Source: Acanthopleuribacter pedis
GTDB lineage: Bacteria; Acidobacteriota; Holophagae; Acanthopleuribacterales; Acanthopleuribacteraceae
Length of the DNA: 64,000 nucleotides
Direction: 5' to 3'
NCBI RefSeq assembly: GCF_017377855.1
Contig: NZ_JAFREP010000040.1
Location: 1 to 64,000, forward strand
Part shown: positions 47,700-57,142 of the stretch, one piece after another
Layout: each line of letters begins with the position of its first letter
Numbering within the stretch: the stretch's first letter is position 1
The notes under the pieces: model-generated
The model's input: only the letters and a program-made list of their open reading frames with translations
Databases searched by the model: none
What the model was told of the DNA's origin: nothing
Position numbers and translations under genes: made by a program

Positions 47700-48215
47700 A
47701 TGACCACGACCCAAGAAACCCTGGTCATCGACGTCCCCGTCGGCCAACCCCAACCCCGCCACGTCGCCATCATTCGCGCGACCATCGACCAACACCTTCT
47801 CGCCGACCGCGGCGGCCATCCCGAATGCGGCGCGGTGCTCACCTTCAGCGGCACGGTACGCAACCATCACCTGGCCCGACAGGTGGAACAACTGGCCTAC
47901 GAGGCCTATGCACCCATGGCGCTCAAAGAGCTCAACCGCGTGGTCGACGCCATGTACCGCGAACAACCCGAGGTGCGTTTTGCCCAGGTGGTTCACCGCT
48001 TCGGCACCATGCCGGTCGGCGCCTCCTCGATCTTTTTAACGGTGGCCACACCGCACCGGCCCGCCGGCTTTGCCGCGCTTCGCTTCCTCATCGACCGCAT
48101 CAAACGCGACGTACCCATCTGGAAAAAAGAGTTTTATGCGGACGGCGAAACCGACTGGCTCCACCCCGAGGACGGTTGCTGCCATCACCACCTGACCGCC
48201 AAACCCAATTCCTAA
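47700..48215 (+). CDS. moaE: molybdopterin synthase catalytic subunit MoaE
   Basis: A 171-residue protein: GAVLTFSGTVRNHH, LAYEAYAPMALKELNRVV, QVVHRFGTMPVGASSIFLTVATPHR, and the catalytic/binding block VPIWKKEFYADG. With MoaD it converts cyclic pyranopterin monophosphate to molybdopterin. The N-terminus is about 20 residues longer than usual, and the C-terminus ends in a His/Cys cluster (DGCCHHH). It is coupled to moaD; other moa genes are not in this window. Confidence 0.93.
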   Translation: MTTTQETLVIDVPVGQPQPRHVAIIRATIDQHLLADRGGHPECGAVLTFSGTVRNHHLARQVEQLAYEAYAPMALKELNRVVDAMYREQPEVRFAQVVHRFGTMPVGASSIFLTVATPHRPAGFAALRFLIDRIKRDVPIWKKEFYADGETDWLHPEDGCCHHHLTAKPNS

Positions 48216-48307
48216 CCCGGCCCCCTCCCGGGCTGTGATTCCCGCGATGATTGCGGTACAATGCGGGCTTTACCAGGCGCCGAGGGCGCAACCCAGGGGT
48301 GGATTCC

Positions 48308-50440
48308 ATGAGCCAAAAACGAAAACTCATTACTTCAGCGCTACCGTACGTCAACAATGTGCCCCACCTGGGTAACATCATCGGCTGTGTTTTGTCCGCC
48401 GATGTCTACGCCCGTTTCTGCCGCCAACGCGGTTACGAAACCTTATATATATGCGGTACCGACGAGTACGGCACGGCCACCGAGAACCGCGCCCGCGAGG
48501 AAGGCCTGACCCCGCGCGAGATTTGCGACAAGTACAACGCGATCCACACCGAGATCTACAAAACCTTTAACATCGCTTTCGACACCTTCGGCCGCACCTC
48601 CACCGAGAAACAAACCGAAATCGCCCAGGGCATCTTTCACAAGCTGGACGAGGCGGGCCTGATCCAAGAACACACGGAGGAACGGGTTTACTGCGAGGTC
48701 GACGTGATGTTCCTCGCCGACCGCTTTGTCGAGGGTACCTGTCCCAAGTGCGGTTACGAGGACGCGCGCGGCGACCAATGCGATCGCTGCGGTACCCTGC
48801 TCGATCCCGAGAAACTGCTGACCCCGCGCTGTAAAATCTGCGGCACACCCCCGGTGCGCAAGCCGACGACCCACCTGTTCCTGGACCTGGCGGCGCTGCA
48901 ACCCAAACTGGAAGCTTGGTTTGAAAAGGCCTCCAAGGCGGGCAATTGGACCCGCAACGCGATTCAAACCACCCGCGCTTGGCTGGACCAAGGCCTGCAG
49001 GCACGCCCGATCACGCGCGACCTCAAATGGGGCATCCCGGTGCCCAAACCCGGCTTCGAGGACAAGGTTTTTTACGTCTGGTTTGACGCCCCCATCGGCT
49101 ACATTTCCATCACCGCCCACGCATTCGAAGATTGGCAAAGCTGGTGGCTCGATCCCGATAACGTCGATCTCTACCAGTTCATGGCCAAGGACAACATTCC
49201 TTTCCACACGGTCATTTTCCCGGCCTCCTTGCTGGGGACCGGCCAAAACTGGAGCATGCTGCACCACATCAACAGCACCGAATACCTCAATTACGAGGAA
49301 ACCAAATTCTCCAAATCGCGGAGCGTCGGCGTGTTCGGCACCGACGTGGTCGAAACCGGTATTCCCATCGACCTATGGCGTTTTTACCTGCTGCGCGTGC
49401 GCCCGGAAAGCAACGATTCCAAGTTCAACTGGGAAGAATTTTACGAGCGGGTTAACAAAGAATTCATCGACAACCTGGGCAACCTGGTCCACCGCGGTTC
49501 CACCTATGCGGTCAAAAACTTCGACGGCGAAATCCGCGACTTCGAGCCGGACGACAGCCACCGCGCCTTCACCGACGAGGTCACCGCCGAATGGGCACGG
49601 TTCACCGAGGCCCTGGAAGCGGTTCGCCTGCGTGACGCGCTCACCATCCTGCTGCGCATCGGCGACATCGGCAACAAATTCTTCCAGGAACAAGCACCGT
49701 TCAAACGCATCAAGGAAGACCGCGACGCGGCCCACACCACGGTTTCGCTGCTACTGTACCTGGTGCGCCATATCGCGACCGGTCTCTACCCTTACATGCC
49801 GGAAACGGCCGAACGCATCTTTGCCACGCTCAACCTCAAGCCGGAAACCTGGACCGACACGCCCGCGTTCACCGGGCTCGACGGCCACAAAATCGGCAAA
49901 CCCGACCTGCTGTTCAAAAAGCTGGACCTGAAGGACGCGGCCAAATTCCGCAAAAAGTTCAGCGGCGAACAGGCCAATTTCGGCATCCTCAAAGTCGCGG
50001 TCGGCCAAGTGGTCGAGGTCGCCGACCATCCCAACAGCAATCAGAACTTTTTGCTGAAGGTCGATATCGGCGAGGATCAACCCCGGCAAATTGTGGCCGG
50101 CCTCAAAAAGCACTACGGGGCCGACGACATTCAGGATCGCAAGGTGCTGGTGATGGCCAACCTCAAAGCGGCCGAGCTGCAAGGCAAGTTGTCCGAGGGC
50201 ATGTTGCTGGCGGCGGTTAAAGGCAAAAAAACCGAATTACTGCATCCCGGCGACGCACCGGTCGGCCAATTGCTGGAAGCGGCCAAACAAACCGTGATTC
50301 ACGAAGAGATCAGCATCGACATCGTCAAAAGCGCCCCGCTCAAGGTCACCGATAGCCAGGTTACTTTTGACGACGAACCGCTGTTGCTCGACGGCAAAAC
50401 CATCAAAACCAGCGTCATCGCCAATGGAAAAGTCCGTTAG
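48308..50440 (+). CDS. metG: methionyl-tRNA synthetase
   Basis: A 710-residue class I synthetase. The HIGH-type motif is NNVPHLGNIIG (about residues 14-24), the zinc-binding knuckles are CPKCGYED ... CDRCG ... CKICG (about 145-185), and the KMSKS-type motif is ETKFSKSRSVG (about 333-343). The C-terminus has a Trbp111-like tRNA-binding/dimerisation domain (NFGILKVAVGQVVEVADHP). Start is ATG 48308 (frame reaches 48251). It overlaps the next gene by 17 bases. Confidence 0.95.
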   Translation: MSQKRKLITSALPYVNNVPHLGNIIGCVLSADVYARFCRQRGYETLYICGTDEYGTATENRAREEGLTPREICDKYNAIHTEIYKTFNIAFDTFGRTSTEKQTEIAQGIFHKLDEAGLIQEHTEERVYCEVDVMFLADRFVEGTCPKCGYEDARGDQCDRCGTLLDPEKLLTPRCKICGTPPVRKPTTHLFLDLAALQPKLEAWFEKASKAGNWTRNAIQTTRAWLDQGLQARPITRDLKWGIPVPKPGFEDKVFYVWFDAPIGYISITAHAFEDWQSWWLDPDNVDLYQFMAKDNIPFHTVIFPASLLGTGQNWSMLHHINSTEYLNYEETKFSKSRSVGVFGTDVVETGIPIDLWRFYLLRVRPESNDSKFNWEEFYERVNKEFIDNLGNLVHRGSTYAVKNFDGEIRDFEPDDSHRAFTDEVTAEWARFTEALEAVRLRDALTILLRIGDIGNKFFQEQAPFKRIKEDRDAAHTTVSLLLYLVRHIATGLYPYMPETAERIFATLNLKPETWTDTPAFTGLDGHKIGKPDLLFKKLDLKDAAKFRKKFSGEQANFGILKVAVGQVVEVADHPNSNQNFLLKVDIGEDQPRQIVAGLKKHYGADDIQDRKVLVMANLKAAELQGKLSEGMLLAAVKGKKTELLHPGDAPVGQLLEAAKQTVIHEEISIDIVKSAPLKVTDSQVTFDDEPLLLDGKTIKTSVIANGKVR

Positions 50441-51167
50441 CACCATTAGTTTGCGCAAATGGGTCAAACTCAACCCACGCAAACAACACCAACTGCTGGC
50501 AACCTGGGCCGAGGACCACGCGGAACTCGGTCCGACCTTCCACGCCCGTTACACGGAACTGTGCGAGGCGGCGGATCTGGATCGCTACCAAAGCCCGGCT
50601 TGGCTATCACCGGCCGAGGCACGCGCGGCCCTGGCCGGTTTTCACGCCACCATCGCGGGCCTTGACCAACAAGAAAGTGAAACGCTGCCGACGACGGCTT
50701 GGCAGCCGCGTTTTGCCGTGGAGGTGGTGCTCGATCAGGTTCACAACCCCTACAACGTGGGATCCATCCTACGCCTGATCGACAATTTCGGCTTGGCCGG
50801 CCTGACGATGAGCCGTCCCTGTCCAGCCCTTGACCACCCCCGCCTGATTCGGGCCGCGCGGGGCAGTCAGGCCTGGCTTCCAGTGACGGTGGTGGATGAT
50901 TTGGCCGCGCGTTTGGCCGCGGAGGAACGTCCGGTTTACGGCCTGGAACGGGATGATCAGGCCGTGGCCGTCGGCGACTGGCAACCCAGCGCGCCGTGCG
51001 TGCTCCTGCTGGGTAACGAACGCTTCGGCATCGCCGATCACTTGCGTCCCTTGTGCACCCAAACCGTCGCCATTCCCATGTTCGGCTTCAAGCATTCCAT
51101 GAATGTCAGCCACGCTTTTGCGGTGGCCGCCCAGAAAATGGTTGAGAATCTAGAGCGACTCAAGTAA
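50424..51167 (+). CDS. SpoU/TrmH family RNA methyltransferase
   Basis: A 247-residue SPOUT enzyme with an N-terminal helical domain of about 95 residues and a catalytic domain: motif 1 EVVLDQVHNPYNVGSILRLIDNFG, motif 2 VLLLGNERFGI, motif 3 IPMFGFKHSMNVSHAFAVAA. The Arg and Asn/Ser residues needed for 2'-O-methyl transfer are in place. The target nucleotide is unknown. The start lies inside the metG end, so it is translationally coupled to metG. It is not closely similar to the SpoU enzyme at 27003-27749. Confidence 0.88.
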   Translation: MEKSVSTISLRKWVKLNPRKQHQLLATWAEDHAELGPTFHARYTELCEAADLDRYQSPAWLSPAEARAALAGFHATIAGLDQQESETLPTTAWQPRFAVEVVLDQVHNPYNVGSILRLIDNFGLAGLTMSRPCPALDHPRLIRAARGSQAWLPVTVVDDLAARLAAEERPVYGLERDDQAVAVGDWQPSAPCVLLLGNERFGIADHLRPLCTQTVAIPMFGFKHSMNVSHAFAVAAQKMVENLERLK

Positions 51168-51248
51168 CCTGCTGCACAATTTAGCGTTTCCCCCCGTTTC
51201 GTCCCAACGGACCAAACACAACGCAATTTCCCCAAAAGCAGGTGTCGT

Positions 51249-52316
51249 ATGGATCAACTAGGAAAGCTTCGCGAGGAGATTGACGACCTCGACGAACGCA
51301 TCTTGGAACTGCTCAACCGCCGCGCCAAGGTCGCCATGGAAATCGGCCATTTGAAAAAGGTTTTGCGCAAACCTTTTTATGTCCCCAGCCGTGAACGCGC
51401 CATCTTTGAGCGTCTGCGCAGCATCAATCCGGGTCCCTTCCCCAGTGACGCGATTGATACCGTCTTCCGCGAAATTATTTCAGCTTCCCTCTCGCTGGAA
51501 TACCCCATGAAAGTGGTTTACCTGGGTCCCAAGGCAACCTTTACCCATGTCGCCGCGCTGCAAAAATTCGGCAAACTGGCGCAACTGGCGGCCTGCAAAT
51601 CAATCAGCTCGGTGTTTGACGAGGTGGCCTCGGGTCGCGCGCTTTACGGCGTTGTCCCTATCGAAAACAGCAACGAGGGCGCGGTCACCCACACCCTCGA
51701 CATGTTCCTCGAATCCGACCTCAAAATCATCGAGGAACACTACCTGGAGATCAGCCACGACTTGCTGGTAAACGACGGTGAATTGGGCGATGTACGCCGC
51801 ATTTACTCACACCCCCAAGCGCTGGATCAATGTCGCCGCTGGATCGAGGACCACCTACCGCACGCGCAGCAGGTCGTGGTGACCAGCACGGCAAGGGCGG
51901 CACAAATCGTCGCCGACGAGCCGAATTCCGCAGCCATCGCCAGCCGTCACGCCGCCAACCTCTACAAACTCCGCGTTTTGGAATCCAACATTCAGGATAA
52001 CCACGAAAACTACACACGCTTCCTGGTGATCGGTCGCGACTTGCTGGAGCCCACCGGTCACGACCGCACCAGTATTTTGTTTGGGTTCAAGGATCGCCCG
52101 GGCGTTTTGGGCGAAATGTTGGAACCGTTTAAAAACCGCTCGCTGAACTTGATGAAAATCGAAAGCCGGCCCATCAAGAAAAAGGCCTGGGAATACGTCT
52201 TTTTCCTCGATATTGAAGGCCACGTGGAAGACGGCCCCATCAAAGAAGCGATTAAGGAACTGGATTCCTTCGCCACCTTATTGAAGGTGCTGGGTTCATT
52301 CCGCCGCGCGCGCTAA
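51249..52316 (+). CDS. pheA: bifunctional chorismate mutase/prephenate dehydratase (P-protein)
   Basis: A 355-residue enzyme of phenylalanine synthesis. The AroQ chorismate mutase domain (residues 1-90: LREEIDDLDERILELLNRRAKVA) is followed by prephenate dehydratase (about 95-270: VVYLGPKATFTHVAA, VVPIENSNEGAVTHTLD, NYTRFLVIGRD with the TRF motif) and an ACT regulatory domain (about 275-355: FGFKDRPGVLGEML, MKIESRPIKKKAWEYVFFLD). The GVLGEML and ESRP motifs are the phenylalanine feedback sites. The gene ends at an intrinsic terminator. Confidence 0.95.
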   Translation: MDQLGKLREEIDDLDERILELLNRRAKVAMEIGHLKKVLRKPFYVPSRERAIFERLRSINPGPFPSDAIDTVFREIISASLSLEYPMKVVYLGPKATFTHVAALQKFGKLAQLAACKSISSVFDEVASGRALYGVVPIENSNEGAVTHTLDMFLESDLKIIEEHYLEISHDLLVNDGELGDVRRIYSHPQALDQCRRWIEDHLPHAQQVVVTSTARAAQIVADEPNSAAIASRHAANLYKLRVLESNIQDNHENYTRFLVIGRDLLEPTGHDRTSILFGFKDRPGVLGEMLEPFKNRSLNLMKIESRPIKKKAWEYVFFLDIEGHVEDGPIKEAIKELDSFATLLKVLGSFRRAR

Positions 52317-52334
52317 ACCCCACCTTAGAAATGA

Positions 52335-52365
52335 AAAATGCCGGGCATCTACCCGGCATTTTTTT
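52335..52365 (+). terminator. bidirectional intrinsic terminator
   Basis: AAAATGCCGGG (52335-52345) and CCCGGCATTTT (52352-52362) form an 11-bp stem with a 6-base loop, with T-run on one side and A-run on the other. It serves pheA on the plus strand and the MerR gene on the minus strand. Confidence 0.93.
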
Positions 52366-52382
52366 ATTGCAGATCTCGCAAG

Positions 52383-53309
52383 CTAGTTGATGATGTGATG
52401 GTATTTTTGCAACAAGTCTTCGAACTCTTCGAAATCCTTCACCGGGCTAATACCGATCTTGCGCAGGGCCCCGTAAAGGCTCTCGTTGTGGTAGAGCCCT
52501 TCAAGAACGATGTCGGTTTTGAGCGACAGACCTTTGCGCAGTTGGCGCAGGTAGTTGGCGCGGTCATGCAACTTGGTCAGACCCGGTTTCACCCCGATCA
52601 CCACCGCGGCGGGATGGGTTGTGTCGGCGGCCTGGATGATCTCGTCAACCGGAAGGTTGGTACCGAGGTAAACGGGACGCAAGCTTCCGGCGGTAGCCAG
52701 CATGGAAGCGATCATGATGCCGTGCTGATGTTCTTCGCCGGGTAAGGTGGTAAACAGAACCGTGGCGGCGGTGTTGGGGCGGTGGATTTGACCGCCCAAA
52801 AGCAACATGGCGTTGCGCAGGGACGCGATGGTCATGTGACGTTGCGCCTCTCGGAAAGGTTCGTCTTTCCAGGATTCGTTAACATGTTGCAGGAAAGGAA
52901 TCACGAAGGAGTAAACAAATTCGCGCGGCGTCACCAGGGAAATGACTTTGCCGATCAGTTCGTCAGCGGCTTCCTGGTCGTAGGCGATGAACTTTTCAGC
53001 CAGTTCGGCGACGGCGTCGCTGAAATCGTGGGTGCGTTCGTCGCGGGGACGCGGCTTGCGGTTGGGCGCGTTAAAAGGCAGATTTTCAAGTTCAACGGTC
53101 TCGAGGTTGGCGATTTGACCGATGCTGTGGCCCATGCCGACAGCACGTTTCAACAGCTTGAGTCGGTAGATGTCATCCTCGGAAAAAAGACGACCGCCTT
53201 TGGCACGTTCAGGATTAAGGGCTCGATAGCGGCGCTCCCAGGCACGAATACAGTCAACGGAAACACCGGAAAGACGGGACGCGGCACGTATGGGGACTTT
53301 CACACTCAT
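52383..53309 (-). CDS. MerR family regulator with cobalamin-binding domain (CarH/LitR-like)
   Basis: A 308-residue protein. The N-terminal MerR winged helix (PIRAASRLSGVSVDCIRAWERRY, GGRLFSEDDIYRL) is joined to a helical cap (about 95-175) and a B12-binding Rossmann domain. The lower cobalt ligand motif ExHxxG is present as GEEHQHG (about residues 198-204). The cap motif, Wx9EH in CarH, reads WKDEPFREAQRH here, so the His is kept but the Glu is Arg. CarH-type proteins bind adenosylcobalamin in the dark, repress their operon and fall apart in light. The divergent gene pair it probably controls fits that role. Confidence 0.88.
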   Translation of the reverse strand: MSVKVPIRAASRLSGVSVDCIRAWERRYRALNPERAKGGRLFSEDDIYRLKLLKRAVGMGHSIGQIANLETVELENLPFNAPNRKPRPRDERTHDFSDAVAELAEKFIAYDQEAADELIGKVISLVTPREFVYSFVIPFLQHVNESWKDEPFREAQRHMTIASLRNAMLLLGGQIHRPNTAATVLFTTLPGEEHQHGIMIASMLATAGSLRPVYLGTNLPVDEIIQAADTTHPAAVVIGVKPGLTKLHDRANYLRQLRKGLSLKTDIVLEGLYHNESLYGALRKIGISPVKDFEEFEDLLQKYHHIIN

Positions 53310-53360
53310 TGGTCGGCCTCCTTAATTGTTAGACCTATAAGATGGCGATTTCTCATCGCT

Positions 53361-53425
53361 TTGTCAAGATTTTGTCCAAAATTAAATCCGATTACCTTGA
53401 CAACCCCTTGTCAGAAGATCATATT
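53361..53425 (+). promoter_or_regulatory. sigma70-like promoter embedded in TTGTCA direct repeats
   Basis: TTGACA (53397-53402) and CATATT (53420-53425) with 17-base spacing form a good promoter for the DUF523/DUF1722 gene. TTGTCA-like words lie at 53361, 53372, 53397 and 53408: two pairs, each with 11-base spacing. CarH is known to bind 11-bp direct repeats over its target promoter, so these are the likely operator. Confidence 0.6.
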
Positions 53426-53520
53426 TTGTACGTCCAACGCATCGAATTTGATTCAACAAAGGGAAACGCCGACGCCCACTTTTTTATTCCCGGCACCACA
53501 CAACAATCGGGGGAACTGCT

Positions 53521-54486
53521 ATGAAATCAGCATCAAACAAGCCTATCATCGGTATTTCCATGTGCCTGCTCGGCACCAATGTTCGTCACGACGGCGGCAA
53601 TTGCGCCAATTCATTTGCCAACAAAAGTCTGAGTGAATTTTTTGAGTGGCACCCGGTTTGTCCCGAGGTCGGTTCAGGCATGTCCACGCCGCGGCCGGCG
53701 ATGCGCCTCGTTCAAACGGAATCGGGCATTCGCCTCAGAGAAAGCCAGTCGGGAAAAGACCGCACCGAGCAATTGACGACCTACTGTGCATCACTCGTCC
53801 AGAAGTTGTCCACCCTGCCCCTACAAGGCTTCATCCTCAAATCAAAATCGCCTTCCTGCGGTCTCAAGCGGGTCATGGTTTACGGCGAAAAGGGAAACAA
53901 AGTCGCCGCCCGCAACGGTTTGTTCACCGAAGCGTTGCAACAGGCCCTGCCCTTTCTTCCCATCGAAGAAGACGGTCGCCTGAACGATGTGACCCTGCGC
54001 GAACATTTTGTGGAACGGGTTTATGCCTACGGACGCTGGACGGCTTTTCGCGCGAACAAGCCACAACCCAAACATTTGGTGCAGTTTCAGCAACGCCACA
54101 AAATGCAGCTCTATGCGCACGACCCAAGACTTGCGCAGAAACTCGGCCGCCTCGCCGGCAACCACGGCGAATCTTCCTTCGAAGACGTGCTTAAAAACTA
54201 CGAAGCAACTTTTTTTGAATGCCTGAGCAATCCCACCAAACACGGTCGCCACGCCAACGTGCTCCACCATTTAATGGGGTTCCTCAAAAACACCCTGGAC
54301 AGTGGCGACAAACAAGAACTGCTGGAACAGATCGAGGCCTACCGCCTCCGCCACACGCCGCTCGCCGTTCCCCTGATGCTACTCAACCACCACCTTCGTC
54401 GCCATCCCCACCCCTGGGTCGGCAGCCAAACCTACCTGGAACCCTATCCCGGTGCGTTGCGGCACGGGCAAATTTTGGTCGGATAA
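53521..54486 (+). CDS. DUF523 and DUF1722 protein (YbgA-like)
   Basis: A 321-residue cytosolic protein. The DUF523 part (residues 1-160) begins IGISMCLLGTNVRHDGG and includes VCPEVGSGMSTPRPAMRL and LKSKSPSCGLKRVMVY, with conserved Cys residues that may bind a metal or cluster. The DUF1722 (YbgA) part (about 195-310) includes LVQFQQRHKMQLYAHD and VLHHLMGFLK. Function unknown, but this fusion is often next to LitR/CarH regulators and photolyase genes. It is transcribed divergently from the MerR gene. Confidence 0.88.
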   Translation: MKSASNKPIIGISMCLLGTNVRHDGGNCANSFANKSLSEFFEWHPVCPEVGSGMSTPRPAMRLVQTESGIRLRESQSGKDRTEQLTTYCASLVQKLSTLPLQGFILKSKSPSCGLKRVMVYGEKGNKVAARNGLFTEALQQALPFLPIEEDGRLNDVTLREHFVERVYAYGRWTAFRANKPQPKHLVQFQQRHKMQLYAHDPRLAQKLGRLAGNHGESSFEDVLKNYEATFFECLSNPTKHGRHANVLHHLMGFLKNTLDSGDKQELLEQIEAYRLRHTPLAVPLMLLNHHLRRHPHPWVGSQTYLEPYPGALRHGQILVG

Positions 54487-54522
54487 ATTTCGACCACCAT
54501 CTATCCAAAGGAGATCGTCTCC

Positions 54523-56004
54523 ATGCATCTGCTTGTCGCAGGCGCCTCGGGTTACATCGGGCAACGTCTGTTACCCACACTCTTGGCCGAGGGCCATCGT
54601 GTCACCTGCCTCGTCCGCGACCCGGCCCGCTTTGCCGCACCGGCCGGCGCCGGCCCCAACCTGGAGATCCTACGCGGCGACCTACTGGACCCATACAACC
54701 TGCCCATCCTGCCAGGCACCATTGAAGGCGCCTATTATTTGGTGCACAGCATGACCGCCGGCGAAGGCGATTTCCGCGAAAAGGAAGCCGCCTGCGCCCG
54801 CAACTTCACCGCCGCCCTCAAACCCACCGCCTGTCGCCACATTGTCTACCTCAGCGGCATTGCCAACGATCCCAGGCTCTCACACCATTTGTCCTCACGC
54901 GTCGGCGTCGAATCAGTACTCCAGGAAAGCGGCATTCCCGTCACCGTGCTGCGCGCGGCGATTATCATCGGCTCGGGTAGCGCCTCCTTCGAAATCATCC
55001 GCGATCTGGTGGAGAAATTGCCGATCATGATCGCACCCCGCTGGCTCAACACCCGCTGCCAACCCATCGGTGTCCGCGATGTGGTTGTCTACCTCACGCG
55101 CGTGCTCGACCAACCCGCCGCCTTTGGGAAGATATGGGATATCGGCGGGCCCGATGTGCTCAGTTACCGCGAGATGTTGTTGGGTTTTGCCCAACAACGG
55201 CGGCTACGTCGCTGGATTCACACGGTTCCGGTGCTGACCCCGCGGCTCTCCTCCTACTGGTTGTATTTCATTACCTCGACCTCCTACCACCTGGCCTGCA
55301 GCTTGGTGGACAGCATGAAAAACGAGGTCGTGGTTGAACGGACGGGTATCGAAACGGTGGTCCCCCACACACCCGCGGATTACGCAACAGCCCTCGCCCG
55401 CGCCTTTGAAAAAATCGACAACAACCAAGTGCTGTCCTCCTGGAAAGATTCTATTGTCAGCGGCACCATCAGCGACGCCGATATCAACCACTTGCAAGTC
55501 CCACGCAACGGTGTCTACCGGGACGAACACATCCTACCGATCACCCGGCCCGTGGCCGAAACCCGCGCGCTGGTGTACGGCATCGGCGGGGATCGCGGCT
55601 GGTACGTGATGAACTGGGCTTGGTCGCTGCGCGGGTTGCTTGACCGCTTTGTCGGCGGTATCGGTTTGCGCCGCGGCCGTCGCAACAAAGACAGCTTACG
55701 TATCGGCGATCCCCTGGACTTTTGGCGGGTTTTGGTTACGGACACGGCCCAAAACCGGCTCACCCTTTATGCCGAAATGAAATTACCGGGCGAGGCCTGG
55801 CTGGAATTCGAGATCCAGGGTGAAACGAACCCAAACCTCCGCGTCACCACCATCTTCCGCCCACGCGGTGTCTTAGGCCGCCTGTACTGGTACGGCATCC
55901 TGCCCATGCATCGCCACGTCTTCCGCGCCATAAACCGGTTTTTGGCACAACCACCCAAAAACCGACCCCTCGACGGTCAACCCCGCGTTCGCGAGGCCAA
56001 ATAA
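54523..56004 (+). CDS. SDR/NAD(P)-binding protein with DUF2867 domain
   Basis: A 493-residue protein. An extended-SDR Rossmann domain (about 1-290) begins HLLVAGASGYIGQRLLP and includes AYYLVHSMTAGEGDF and HIVYLSGIANDP; the catalytic Tyr-x-x-x-Lys is not evident. The C-terminal DUF2867 domain (about 310-485) contains GDRGWYVMNWAWSLRGLLDRFVGG and GDPLDFWRVL. The ligand is unknown; the domain may bind a hydrophobic molecule. A strong ribosome site (AAAGGAGATC) precedes it, 36 bases after the DUF523/DUF1722 gene, so the two are one operon. Confidence 0.88.
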   Translation: MHLLVAGASGYIGQRLLPTLLAEGHRVTCLVRDPARFAAPAGAGPNLEILRGDLLDPYNLPILPGTIEGAYYLVHSMTAGEGDFREKEAACARNFTAALKPTACRHIVYLSGIANDPRLSHHLSSRVGVESVLQESGIPVTVLRAAIIIGSGSASFEIIRDLVEKLPIMIAPRWLNTRCQPIGVRDVVVYLTRVLDQPAAFGKIWDIGGPDVLSYREMLLGFAQQRRLRRWIHTVPVLTPRLSSYWLYFITSTSYHLACSLVDSMKNEVVVERTGIETVVPHTPADYATALARAFEKIDNNQVLSSWKDSIVSGTISDADINHLQVPRNGVYRDEHILPITRPVAETRALVYGIGGDRGWYVMNWAWSLRGLLDRFVGGIGLRRGRRNKDSLRIGDPLDFWRVLVTDTAQNRLTLYAEMKLPGEAWLEFEIQGETNPNLRVTTIFRPRGVLGRLYWYGILPMHRHVFRAINRFLAQPPKNRPLDGQPRVREAK

Positions 56005-56043
56005 GGCAATTGGGACAAAGTGCTTCCTGTTCAGAACCGCGGC

Positions 56044-57132
56044 TTAAGCGCGTGTTACCAGGATCGCGCTCGCGGCGCCGTCCTCGTCCAAAGACAGCAC
56101 CAAGGCCGCTTCCGCGTCGGTCGCCTGGTTTTCATAGCTCCAGGCAACCATCGCGAGGTTGAGACCGCCGAATGCAGCACCGATCTCACCGACACTTTCA
56201 CCGGCGACAATAACATTGGTGCGGTCCCAATCAACGCGCTCCGCCAGCAGCACCATCACCTCGCCCCACACCTCGTTGCGCAACATCCAACCGTTGGCAT
56301 CGAGGTAGATATCGCCGGTGAAGACAAAATCGGTGTCGTAGGCCTCGGTCAACGCCTTGACCACCGCTTTTTCCCACAAACGCGCCAAGGCGGTAATCAC
56401 AAGATGACGGTCTTGCTCGGGATCAACCTGTTCCCGTTCCACGGCGCAGGCACGTACCCGCGCCAGAGAAGCATCGGCCTGCTTGGCAAATAACACCGCC
56501 GCGGCGGCCTCGCCCGGCAGGTAGCCGTCGTTGCCCTCGCCGGTCCGAATCATGCCCGAACCCAAAGCGTAATCAATGCTCTTGCGATCAAAGTAGGAAT
56601 CCACCGCCACCACAAGCACCCGATCAATATCATCATTTTGCAAAAGCGCACTAACCCTGGCCGTCGCATCGGCCGCGGCGGCATGGTCTGTCGGCACCAC
56701 CCATTGGTTGCGGGTGCGCGGCGGGTGGTCGAGGTGCTCGCATAAAATGGCGTTTAAGCACTTACCCAAATGATCATCGGCAATGTCGGCGGGCCATTCG
56801 TGGCGCATGCCCGCGACATTGGGCAAGGCCCACAACAGCGCGGTCCGCTGCCAGTAGGCGGCCGGCTCGGCGGTATGGGGAAGCACCCATTTTCGCGCAA
56901 TCTCGTTCACCGCAAAAACCGAGAGGCGGATCCAAGCCCCGGTGAACTGGAACCCATCGGTAATCCCACTGACCGGGCAACCAATCAGCGGCGCTTCCAG
57001 GTCGTCGGGATCAAAGGCGGTGAAATCCTTGAGTTCGGCATGACGCTGAATACCCGCTCGGATCGATAAGATAGAAGACACGGCGTCAATGCCGACATTG
57101 GTGATCGCGCCGTAACCCGCAATGTAAACCAT
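56044..57132 (-). CDS. ketosynthase-fold (thiolase-like) protein without active-site Cys
   Basis: A 362-residue protein with the beta-ketoacyl synthase fold: N-terminal IAGYGAITNVGID, the middle DRVLVVAVDSYFDRKSIDYALGSG where a KAS enzyme would have its nucleophilic Cys (here Asp-Ser), NDGYLPGEAAAAVLF, and a C-terminal VIVAGESVGEIGAAFGGLNLAMV where KAS has its His-containing GDTGAG-like loop. It lacks the Cys-His-His triad in order, so it is probably not a condensing enzyme. Similar degenerate ketosynthases occur beside type VI secretion cargo genes of the DUF2169/DUF4150 kind (recalled, moderate certainty). Here it is the last gene of the toxin/immunity unit, 10 bases after the Imm49-like gene. 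Confidence 0.65.
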   Translation of the reverse strand: MVYIAGYGAITNVGIDAVSSILSIRAGIQRHAELKDFTAFDPDDLEAPLIGCPVSGITDGFQFTGAWIRLSVFAVNEIARKWVLPHTAEPAAYWQRTALLWALPNVAGMRHEWPADIADDHLGKCLNAILCEHLDHPPRTRNQWVVPTDHAAAADATARVSALLQNDDIDRVLVVAVDSYFDRKSIDYALGSGMIRTGEGNDGYLPGEAAAAVLFAKQADASLARVRACAVEREQVDPEQDRHLVITALARLWEKAVVKALTEAYDTDFVFTGDIYLDANGWMLRNEVWGEVMVLLAERVDWDRTNVIVAGESVGEIGAAFGGLNLAMVAWSYENQATDAEAALVLSLDEDGAASAILVTRA

Positions 57133-57142
57133 TCAGGACTCC

